Shown here piece by piece: positions 24,952 to 32,628 of a stretch of DNA of 64,000 nt (position 1 is the stretch's first letter; each line of letters begins with the position of its first letter). Source of the DNA: Dyadobacter fermentans. GTDB taxonomy: Bacteria > Bacteroidota > Bacteroidia > Cytophagales > Spirosomataceae. The DNA lies in the NCBI RefSeq assembly GCF_019924045.1, contig NZ_JAHXBN010000018.1:486506-550505 (forward strand), given 5' to 3'. Below the pieces are notes generated by a model. The model did no database searches and had not been told where the DNA came from. It was given only the letters and a program-made list of their open reading frames with translations. A program made the position numbers and the translations under genes.

Positions 24952-27900
24952 TTAGAAGGTAAGCTGGACGCCCAGCAGCAATTGGGTGGTCGACGGGTAG
25001 TAATCGAGCGTACCGTTGTTATCCGGGTTTTTATTTACACCAGGGTACAGACCGTTCACGTTGATCAGGTCCGGATCGCCGCCGGTGAACTTCGTGAAAG
25101 TCGCCAGGTTACGGGTAGTCGCGTAAATCCGCACCGATTGCAGGAATTTGGTCTGAACCGGCTGGGTATAGCTCAACGTCACGTTATCCACTTTCAGGAA
25201 ACCGCCTGGTTCCAGGAAGTAATCCGACAGTGTAGAATACGTTGATGGGCTCGTCAGTTTTGAATACTTGCTGCCGTCGTAGGCCGATTTCAGCACATTG
25301 GCATTCTCCTGCGTGGCAGGCGTACCCAGGTAAAATGCGTACGTATTGAACAGCTTATAGCCGAACGCACCGCGCAGGAACACGCTCAGGTCCCATTTTT
25401 TGTATTTAAAATTATTGGAAAGACCCATTGTGAACTTCGGCAAACCGTTTCCAACAAACTGCTTGTCGTCGTTGGTAGCCTGGTTGCCCGGGATCACCTC
25501 CCCTTTTTTGTTGTATACCAGCAAGGCACCCTGCTCATTTACGACCGCCGATTTGAGCGCGTAGAAGCTGCCGATGCGGGTGTCCTCCTGCAAGCGCTGC
25601 AATGTACCCGGACTACCCGGAGCCGGCATACCGACTACATCGACGTACTTCTGTCCTTTAAAAAGCGCATTCGAGAACGAGACGAATTTGTTGTTATTAT
25701 AAGCGCCTGTGAAACCGAGGTCGTAAGAAAAATCGCCTTTACGCAGTACCGATGCATTCAACTGCAATTCAAAACCGGTGTTACGCATGGTTCCCACGTT
25801 CGCGAAGGTCTGCCCCTGGATGTTCGGCGGGTTGGATACATTATAGTTACCCAGCAAATCGCGGTTGGTGCGGATGTAGTAGTTCAAGCTACCGGAGACT
25901 TTACTTCCGAAGAGTTCGAAATCCACTCCGGCGTTGAAGTTCGCCGCCTTTTCCCAACGCAAATCGTAGTTCGTGTTCTGGCTCGGCCCCCAGACCTGGT
26001 AGTTGTTGCCATTATAGAGGTAATAACCATAGCCGCCGTAAGTATCGAGCGAAAGGTAGTTGCCGAAATCCTGGTTACCCGTCTCCCCATAATCCGCACG
26101 TACTTTCAGTTCGTTCAGCCAGGGAATGTCTTTCAAAAAACCCTCCTGGGTGGCACGCCAGGCTACGGAAGCCGCCGGGAAATAGCCCCATTTGTTGGAA
26201 TAACCGAATTTAGAAGAACCCTCGCGGCGCAAGCTGGCCGACAGGTAATACTTCTGGTCGAAATCGTAGTTCAAACGACCGAAGAACGCGATCAGTTTGG
26301 AGGAGTTTTTGTAAGACCCAACATTGTTAATCCCCTGCTGCAAGTTCCACAAACCGCTGCCCAGGTTATTGTAAGTCAATACATTGGAAGGAAAATTTTC
26401 GTTTTTCGCATTGAAACCCGACGACGTGAAATACTGGAACGAATACCCGCCGAGCAGCTTCACGGAATGCTTGTTCAGATCAAGATAATAGTTACCGATC
26501 CACTCGAAGCTCTTCTGGTCGTTTTCCTCCAAAATCTGCTCGCCCGTATTGCGTTTGCTGCCATTGATAACGGTCGTTAGCGTCGAAGGTGTAAACAAAT
26601 ACCTTCTCATCGAAGAATTCACTTCACCGATCGTCACCACCGTATTCAGGTTTTCGAGGATGTTAATCTTCGCTGAACCGTTCATATCCAAGAGCTTGTA
26701 CTCGCGGTCCGATTTGACGCCCTTCGCGACCTCAACCGGGTTATTGGCAAAAAATCCGGATGTCAGATAAGCATATTTGCCGGCTGAGTCGCGTACGGAG
26801 AGCGTCGGGTTCAGGGTCAGTGCGTAATTAAAACCGCTGTAATCGGCATCGCTGTTTTTGGTATAGCGTGGTGCAGCAGTAAATGCCAGTTCGACGAGGT
26901 TATTCGCCGTCTTGTGGTTAATATTGATCCTTCCGCCATATTCGCGCTTGCTCGAACGGAGGTCGAGGCCGTTCGCATCGCGGTAGTCGAGGGAAGTAAA
27001 ATAGTTGGTTTTACCATTACCACCCGAGAATTGGAGGGTATGCTTGTGCGAAAACGACGGATTGCGCTTTACAGCGTTCATCCAGTTGGTGTTACCGCCG
27101 AAATCGACACCACGCTTGTGAGCCAGGAAATCGTCTTTCGAAAGCACTTCCAGCTGGTTGGTGGCCCAGTCGAAAGTAGTGTAACCGTCATAGAATATAC
27201 GTGAGTTTTCCGAACCCTTTTTGGTCGTGATCACGATTACACCGTTGCTTCCGCGGGTACCGTAAATGGCCGATGCCGCACCGCCTTTCAGGACGTCGAT
27301 CGACTCGATCTCATTCTGGTTGATGTTGTCGATATTACCGCCCGGTACGCCGTTGATGACAAACAATGGCCCCAAACCCGCGCTACGTGAAGATGCCCCG
27401 CGCAACTGGATACTGGGCGAAGAGTTCGGGTCGGCCGCAGCCGTGTTGGCCACCGAAAGCCCTGCAACCTTGCCCTGGATGGCCATGAGCGGATTATTAC
27501 CGCCTACTCGGAGCAAATCCTTGCCCGAAAGGTGCGTAATCGCGCTGGAAACCTCTTTTTTATTCAATGAGCCGTAGCCGATCACGACTACTTCGTTCAG
27601 CGTTTTCTGGTCTTCCGCGAGATTTACTTCGAGGTAAGTCTTGCCGGCGAGGCCAATTTCCTGAGTTACGTATCCCACATTGGAGATCACCAGCGTAGCA
27701 TTCGCATTGGTCACTTCCAGCTTAAATGTTCCGTTGGCTTCGGAGACTGTACCGTTGTTGGTCCCTTTTTCCAGGATCGCTACGCCGGGCAACACGTCCT
27801 TGGAATCCAAAATTTTACCCGAAATTTGCACAGTGTTCTGTGCACTGGCTTGCCAGGCCGAAAGTATCAGCAGCAGACAGCCCAGCCAGGCCATTGCCCG

Positions 27901-27969
27901 TACCAGGGAATGTCCGACCGGCAGCAGGCGTCTGCCCTGGCCGGTAGATTTGTATAATTTCATTTTCAT
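24952..27969 (-). CDS. susC: SusC/RagA-family TonB-dependent outer-membrane transporter
   Basis: 1005 residues. Signal peptide (about 1-43), then a carboxypeptidase-regulatory-like beta domain (about 47-115), a TonB-box region (NEVVVIGYGSLNKKEVSSAI), the plug (about 120-230, PLMAIQGKVAGLSV and SIDVLKGGAASAIYGTRGSNGV) and a beta-barrel with the SusC-type C-terminus. It imports a ligand captured by SusD with energy from TonB. Start taken at the first ATG of MKMKLYKSTG. Divergent to the hybrid two-component regulator, which very probably controls it. Confidence 0.95.
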   Translation of the reverse strand: MKMKLYKSTGQGRRLLPVGHSLVRAMAWLGCLLLILSAWQASAQNTVQISGKILDSKDVLPGVAILEKGTNNGTVSEANGTFKLEVTNANATLVISNVGYVTQEIGLAGKTYLEVNLAEDQKTLNEVVVIGYGSLNKKEVSSAITHLSGKDLLRVGGNNPLMAIQGKVAGLSVANTAAADPNSSPSIQLRGASSRSAGLGPLFVINGVPGGNIDNINQNEIESIDVLKGGAASAIYGTRGSNGVIVITTKKGSENSRIFYDGYTTFDWATNQLEVLSKDDFLAHKRGVDFGGNTNWMNAVKRNPSFSHKHTLQFSGGNGKTNYFTSLDYRDANGLDLRSSKREYGGRININHKTANNLVELAFTAAPRYTKNSDADYSGFNYALTLNPTLSVRDSAGKYAYLTSGFFANNPVEVAKGVKSDREYKLLDMNGSAKINILENLNTVVTIGEVNSSMRRYLFTPSTLTTVINGSKRNTGEQILEENDQKSFEWIGNYYLDLNKHSVKLLGGYSFQYFTSSGFNAKNENFPSNVLTYNNLGSGLWNLQQGINNVGSYKNSSKLIAFFGRLNYDFDQKYYLSASLRREGSSKFGYSNKWGYFPAASVAWRATQEGFLKDIPWLNELKVRADYGETGNQDFGNYLSLDTYGGYGYYLYNGNNYQVWGPSQNTNYDLRWEKAANFNAGVDFELFGSKVSGSLNYYIRTNRDLLGNYNVSNPPNIQGQTFANVGTMRNTGFELQLNASVLRKGDFSYDLGFTGAYNNNKFVSFSNALFKGQKYVDVVGMPAPGSPGTLQRLQEDTRIGSFYALKSAVVNEQGALLVYNKKGEVIPGNQATNDDKQFVGNGLPKFTMGLSNNFKYKKWDLSVFLRGAFGYKLFNTYAFYLGTPATQENANVLKSAYDGSKYSKLTSPSTYSTLSDYFLEPGGFLKVDNVTLSYTQPVQTKFLQSVRIYATTRNLATFTKFTGGDPDLINVNGLYPGVNKNPDNNGTLDYYPSTTQLLLGVQLTF

Positions 27970-28081
27970 GAAGGATAGTTAGGTGAAAGGCTCCGCAGCG
28001 TTGTTACTTTTTAACTATAATATTGGATTAATTAAGACTGCTGCGAAGTTCAGGGTTTAGCGGGTAACGGGATGATCGTTT

Positions 28082-28109
28082 TGTCTCAATTTTGAATCAA
28101 AATGTCTCA
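28082..28109. promoter_or_regulatory. Candidate AraC-type operator between susC and its regulator
   Basis: TGTCTCA occurs at 28082-28088 and again at 28103-28109, exactly 21 bp apart, that is two helical turns on one face. Between them is the palindrome ATTTTGA-A-TCAAAAT (28089-28103). Direct repeats of this spacing are typical for AraC-family domains, and the divergent regulator ends in one. The site lies 112 bases upstream of the susC start codon and 88 bases upstream of the regulator. Confidence 0.55.
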
Positions 28110-28196
28110 CCCCTGATTTTTATGACTTAACTAAGATTTTAGTGGATATCTTTACATATTGGTTGAGTCGGGTCGTGTGTTTATATGTAGCTTAAA

Positions 28197-31100
28197 TTGG
28201 TGAGAATACTAGTTTCCATCCTGTTTTTTCTCTTTGCGGCCACGCGGGTAATTGCGCAGGATATTCCGTTCTATTTCAAGAATTACCAGGTTTCCGATGG
28301 CCTTTCGGGGAATGCCGTGGGTAAAATGGTCCAGGACAAAAAAGGCTTTATGTGGTTTGCGAGCCGCAACGGCCTCAACCGCTTCGACGGCCATAATTTC
28401 CGGATTTTTCAGAGCATTGCCGGGGATTCGCTGAGTATCGGCAGTAATTCCATTTTTGCATTATACGAAGATACCTCCGAGAAACTCTGGGTTGGCACGC
28501 ACCGGGGCGTGTACCGCTACGATCCCGTCGCCGACCGCTTCGACCCGTTCAAACTGATCCCTGCCGGCGAAGTGCTCGAAATCCGCGGCGACCGTCATGG
28601 CAATATCTGGATCATCTCCGATCGTACCTTGTACCGCTACCACGTCCGCACGGGCCGTGTGGCGCGCATCACCCTCGGCAACGACCAGCCGGTTTCGCTG
28701 CATATATCGCCCGCCGGGGCGGTGTGGATAGCGTGCAGCAATGGCGTGGTGCGGCATTATCACCAGGATACCGGCAGGTTCGAGGCGTTCAACATCGAAG
28801 AAATGTCGGGTATCCGGGATGTTTACGGCTCCACCACCGTGCACGCGGTAGGTGACACGGCGCTGTTGATCGGCACGATGAAGAAGGTCCTGCTACTGAA
28901 TCTCGTCAAAAAACAGGTACGTAACCTAACCGCCGCCGGTTTGCCGGACGGGGATGTTCAGGTGCATACCATTTTTCAGAAAAACGACCGCGAGTTCTGG
29001 CTGGGCTCCGAATCGGGGCTCTACATTCTCGACCTGGTCTCTGGCCGCTCGCAGCACATTGTACGTGAGCAGTTCAACCGGTACTCCATTACTGATAACA
29101 TCGTCAACTCCATTCTGCGCGATCGCGAAGGCGGGATATGGATCACCACGCAGTTCGGCGGCATCAATTACTACTCGACCCAGTTCAATAATTTCCGCAA
29201 GTTTTTCCCAAAGCCCGGCAACAGCATCAGCGGCAGCATTGTGCATGAGATTACCAGGGACAAAAACGGCCATTTGTGGATCGGCACCGAGGACGCGGGC
29301 CTCAACCGCCTCGACATCCCGACAGGCCATTTCAAAGCATTCCTGCCCGACGGTCGGCCGGGGAGCATTGCCTACCGCAACCTGCACGGGATGGTAGCCG
29401 ACGGCAACGAGCTCTGGATAGGCACCTATGAGCACGGGCTGGACGTGATGGACCTGCGCACCGAGCGGGTCGTGCGGCATTATAATCTGACGGCCAGCTC
29501 CCGGTCGCTGAGCAGCAATTTCATCGTGACCCTCTATAAAACCCGCTCCGGCGATATCCTTGTAGGCACCTGGGGGGGCCTTTGCCAATACAACCGCGAG
29601 ACCGACGATTTCACGCGGCTGCCGTTCTTCAATGCGCAGGTTCAGAGTATTCACGAAGATGACGAGGGGACGATCTGGGCGGCGAGCTACGGAGGCGGTG
29701 TCCGGTATTTTAACCCTAAAACACATAAAAAGGGGCATTTACAATACAATGCCGATCGTCCCGGCGGCCTGCCCGACAATTACGTCAACAGCATTTACCA
29801 AAGCTCCGACAAGAGCATCTGGCTCTGCACTGAGCACGGCCTTTCACGCTACAATCCACAAACAGGGCAATTCCGCAACTACCGCAAGACCAACGGCCTG
29901 CCGGATAACCAGGTTTTCCGCATCCTGGAAGACAATTCGGGTAATTTCTGGATCACCACCTCGCGCGGGCTTGCGAAGCTCGATGGCCGCACCGACCGTT
30001 TCACCAACTTCCGGATGGGCAACGGCCTTCCTACCGACCAGTTCAACTACAATTCGTCATACAAGGACGCGGACGGTACGCTGTATTTCGGCACAGTGGC
30101 CGGAATGGTGGGTTTCAAACCCTCGGAGTTGCTGCGGAATGCATTCGTGCCGCCAGTTTACATTACCCGGTTGCAGGTCAACAACCGCGATGTCGATATC
30201 CGGCAGGAGGACGCGCCGCTGAAACAGTCGATCATTTACGCCAATGAGCTTACCCTGCCCTACCAGAGTTCAAGCCTGAGTTTCGATGTGGCGGTGCTAA
30301 GCTATGTCATTCCCGAACAAAACTCCTACCAGTACCAGCTCGAAGGTCTTACCAGGGAATGGGTACCGTTCCATGGCAACCGGCGGATCCATTTTTCCAA
30401 ACTGCCGCCGGGGGACTATACATTAAAAATCCGCGGGGCCAATAACGACGGCCTTTGGAATAACCGTGAAACCAGGCTGCGCATCACCATTCTGCCGCCT
30501 ATTTGGGCTACGGGCTGGGCGTGGCTGTTTTATGTGGTGCTGGTAGTGAGTATTATTGTAGTGATTTTCCGTTACTATTTTCTCGCCCTCCATGAAAAGA
30601 GCCGGCGGCAGATCGAAACGATCGAAATGGGGAAAGAGCGGGAGATTTATAATGCCAAGATCGACTTTTTTACCAATGTGGCGCACGAGATCCGCACGCC
30701 GCTGACGCTGATCAAAATGCCGCTTGACAAGCTGCTGGCGACCAGGAAGTCGGATCCCGAAATGATTGAGAGTTTGAATATGATTGATAAAAACACCTCC
30801 CGACTGATTGACCTGACCAACCAGCTCCTCGACTTCCGTAAGGCAGAGGCCAACAATTACAGCCTTAATTTTACCAAAACCGATATTAACGACCTGCTAA
30901 GCGACGTTTTCTCCACGTTCCGTCCGGCGGCGGAGCAAAAGCAATTGCAATACAAACTCGAACTGCCGCGTATTACCTTGCAGGCATTTGTGGATGAAGA
31001 GGCTTGCAAGAAGATCACCAGCAACCTGGTGAGCAATGCCATCAAATATGCCGAAAGCAGCGTCAAAGTGAAGCTTTCGCCGTTCAACAGCGACGATTTG

Positions 31101-32162
31101 CTGTTCCACATCGAGTTCACCAACGACGGCCCCCTGATCGGCTACGACGACCGCGACCGCATTTTTGAGCCATTCTATCGCGCCGAAGGCCATAGCAAGG
31201 AACAGGGAACGGGCATCGGCCTCCCGCTGGCGCGCTCCCTCGCAGAACTGCACAAGGGCACGCTCGAACTGAAACGCTCCGAGCTCGACCAGAACACCTT
31301 CCTGCTTTCTATTCCCATTCACCAGGATTACGAACTGGATTTGAATGGGGACGCCGACGAAACGGCCGACACCGGTAGCACTCTGATAACCGAGCAAACG
31401 AATCCCAACAAACCCAATGTGCTGCTGGTGGAGGACAATACCGAAATCCTGGGCTATCTGGGCCGCGAGTTGGGTTTGGAATACAATATTTTCAGGGCCG
31501 GTGACGGCCGGCAGGCTATCGATCTGTTGCAGGAAGAGAATATTCATCTCGTGATCAGCGACATTATGATGCCCGTCATGGACGGTATTGCATTGTGCCG
31601 CGAAATGAAGAACGATGTGCGTTTCAGCCACATTCCAATCATCTTGTTGACAGCTAAAAATTCGATCAGTTCGAAAATCGAAGGACTGGAGGTGGGTGCA
31701 GATGCCTATATCGAGAAACCGTTTTCGCTCGATCATTTATCGGCGCAGATCAGCAACCTGCTGCAAAACCGTGACATTATCAAGGACTATTTCGCCCGCT
31801 CGCCGCTTACGCACATCAAAGGCATTGCCTTCTCGCGGGCGGACAAGGACTTTCTCGAACAACTTAATGCCATTATCACTGCCCACATCGCCGACAGTGA
31901 CCTGGACGTGGATATGCTTTCTTCCAAAATGAATATGAGCCGCCCTACGCTTTATCGGAAGATCAAAGGCATTTCTGATATGACACCCAATGAGCTGATC
32001 AATCTTTCGCGCCTCAAAAAAGCGGCCGAACTGCTGGCGGAGAAGAATTACAAGATCAACGAGGTGGCCGATATGGTCGGATACAGCGTCCCGACCAACT
32101 TCTCCCGCGATTTTCAGAAACAGTTCGGCGTAAGCCCGTCGGGTTATGTGAATGCGTTGTAA
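28197..32162 (+). CDS. Hybrid two-component system regulator (sensor kinase, receiver and AraC DNA-binding domain in one chain)
   Basis: 1321 residues. Signal peptide (about 1-20), a periplasmic two-propeller sensor built from repeats of the GLSGNAVGKMVQDKKGFMW type (about 30-690), a Y_Y_Y domain (about 700-765), one membrane helix (about 775-797), HisKA with His830 in NVAHEIRTPLTL, HATPase with GTGIGLPLARSL, receiver with Asp1122 in ISDIMMPVMDG, and a C-terminal AraC helix-turn-helix (about 1225-1321). Starts at TTG 28197 or GTG 28200; both give the same signal peptide. It is divergent to susC and very likely activates that operon on ligand binding. Confidence 0.95.
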   Translation: MVRILVSILFFLFAATRVIAQDIPFYFKNYQVSDGLSGNAVGKMVQDKKGFMWFASRNGLNRFDGHNFRIFQSIAGDSLSIGSNSIFALYEDTSEKLWVGTHRGVYRYDPVADRFDPFKLIPAGEVLEIRGDRHGNIWIISDRTLYRYHVRTGRVARITLGNDQPVSLHISPAGAVWIACSNGVVRHYHQDTGRFEAFNIEEMSGIRDVYGSTTVHAVGDTALLIGTMKKVLLLNLVKKQVRNLTAAGLPDGDVQVHTIFQKNDREFWLGSESGLYILDLVSGRSQHIVREQFNRYSITDNIVNSILRDREGGIWITTQFGGINYYSTQFNNFRKFFPKPGNSISGSIVHEITRDKNGHLWIGTEDAGLNRLDIPTGHFKAFLPDGRPGSIAYRNLHGMVADGNELWIGTYEHGLDVMDLRTERVVRHYNLTASSRSLSSNFIVTLYKTRSGDILVGTWGGLCQYNRETDDFTRLPFFNAQVQSIHEDDEGTIWAASYGGGVRYFNPKTHKKGHLQYNADRPGGLPDNYVNSIYQSSDKSIWLCTEHGLSRYNPQTGQFRNYRKTNGLPDNQVFRILEDNSGNFWITTSRGLAKLDGRTDRFTNFRMGNGLPTDQFNYNSSYKDADGTLYFGTVAGMVGFKPSELLRNAFVPPVYITRLQVNNRDVDIRQEDAPLKQSIIYANELTLPYQSSSLSFDVAVLSYVIPEQNSYQYQLEGLTREWVPFHGNRRIHFSKLPPGDYTLKIRGANNDGLWNNRETRLRITILPPIWATGWAWLFYVVLVVSIIVVIFRYYFLALHEKSRRQIETIEMGKEREIYNAKIDFFTNVAHEIRTPLTLIKMPLDKLLATRKSDPEMIESLNMIDKNTSRLIDLTNQLLDFRKAEANNYSLNFTKTDINDLLSDVFSTFRPAAEQKQLQYKLELPRITLQAFVDEEACKKITSNLVSNAIKYAESSVKVKLSPFNSDDLLFHIEFTNDGPLIGYDDRDRIFEPFYRAEGHSKEQGTGIGLPLARSLAELHKGTLELKRSELDQNTFLLSIPIHQDYELDLNGDADETADTGSTLITEQTNPNKPNVLLVEDNTEILGYLGRELGLEYNIFRAGDGRQAIDLLQEENIHLVISDIMMPVMDGIALCREMKNDVRFSHIPIILLTAKNSISSKIEGLEVGADAYIEKPFSLDHLSAQISNLLQNRDIIKDYFARSPLTHIKGIAFSRADKDFLEQLNAIITAHIADSDLDVDMLSSKMNMSRPTLYRKIKGISDMTPNELINLSRLKKAAELLAEKNYKINEVADMVGYSVPTNFSRDFQKQFGVSPSGYVNAL

Positions 32163-32198
32163 GTTTTGGATGGGAGACGGAGTTTGTTTACAGTGAAA

Positions 32199-32303
32199 AT
32201 GAAGGAGTGAAAAGCCAGGCGTGCGCTTTGGGGACTCGAACCCCGGCTGCCGTCGTGAGCAGCATCACCATACGAAGTATCACGCATGTACGACATCCTT
32301 CAA
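32199..32303 (-). ncRNA. Y-RNA-like non-coding RNA 3 (T-arm module only)
   Basis: Minus-strand RNA, third of three in tandem after the Ro60 gene. Ends pair as TGAAGGA with TCCTTCA. Inside is an internal loop with TGTCGTA on the 5' side and GGCTTTT on the 3' side, then GCGTG/CACGC, the shared motif GTGATACTTCG (the GATACTTCG part at 32281-32273), a hairpin GCTGC-N8-GCAGC, and a tRNA-type T-arm GGGG-TTCGAGT-CCCC (32244-32230). No D-arm is present. ATCCTT-TTG-AAGGAT can form a competing local hairpin. Boundaries are estimated from the pairing. No protein frame is supported. Confidence 0.6.
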
Positions 32304-32304
32304 A

Positions 32305-32460
32305 AGGATTGGAAAAGGCAAAAAGCAATACGTGAATGCACCTTACGGTGCTCCTGCTCTACCAACTGAGCTACTGCTGCAAGCAACAGGCCGGGCTCGA
32401 ACCAGCGACACGGCGATCCTAAATCGAAGTATCACGTATTTACGGCACTTTTCCAATGTC
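32305..32460 (-). ncRNA. Y-RNA-like non-coding RNA 2 with circularly permuted tRNA mimic
   Basis: The best supported of the three. ATTGGAAAAG (32457-32448) pairs perfectly with CTTTTCCAAT (32317-32308); after an internal loop (TGCCGTA opposite GCTTTTTGC) AATACGTGA (32440-32432) pairs with TCACGTATT (32335-32327). The enclosed loop holds in order a 5-bp T-arm with loop TTCGAGC (32406-32390), a 7-bp acceptor-like stem CTGTTGC/GCAGCAG closed by TT (32389-32374), the spacer TA, a D-arm GCTC-AGTTGGTA-GAGC (32371-32356) and a GTAA-capped hairpin GCACC/GGTGC (32351-32338). That is a tRNA core opened at the anticodon side. The RNA would bind Ro60 by its stem, as Y RNAs do. Confidence 0.8.
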
Positions 32461-32463
32461 TTG

Positions 32464-32590
32464 AAATCAAGGAGCAACAATCGATCCGGGTCGGGGGCTC
32501 GCTGTGAGGACTCGAACCTCCATCATGATTTGCATCACAATGCCCTCCCCCTAAATGTAGCGAAGTATCCCATTTCTACGGCATCCTTGT
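32464..32590 (-). ncRNA. Y-RNA-like non-coding RNA 1 (T-arm module only)
   Basis: First of the tandem RNAs, starting 35 bases after the Ro60 stop codon. CAAGGA (32589-32584) can pair with TCCTTG (32473-32468). It shares TGCCGTA and GATACTTCG (32569-32561) with the other two. A 9-bp hairpin CATTGTGAT-GCAA-ATCATGATG (32542-32521) with a GNRA-type loop precedes a T-arm GAGG-TTCGAGT-CCTC (32520-32506). I see no D-arm and only a short closing stem, so this copy is the least certain and may be decaying. Confidence 0.5.
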
Positions 32591-32595
32591 TTTTT

Positions 32596-32628
32596 ACGGC
32601 GGCGCCATTACAGGCACCGCCGTTTTAT
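32596..32628 (+). terminator. GC-rich hairpin between Ro60 and the Y RNAs; terminator-like on the + strand
   Basis: ACGGCGG (32596-32602) pairs with CCGCCGT (32617-32623), extended by GCC/GGC (604-606 with 613-615) and a six-base loop. On the + strand it is followed by TTTTATATT and would stop read-through from the regulator gene. On the minus strand it is followed by an A run, so it does not look like an intrinsic terminator for Ro60; Ro60 and Y RNA transcription may therefore be continuous, with the hairpin as a processing or stability element. Confidence 0.5.

Noticed and set aside
32230..32520. Ordinary tRNA genes
   Set aside because: T-arms and a D-arm are present, but the order is T-arm, acceptor, D-arm, there is no free CCA-type acceptor end and no anticodon loop, so no standard tRNA can be drawn.
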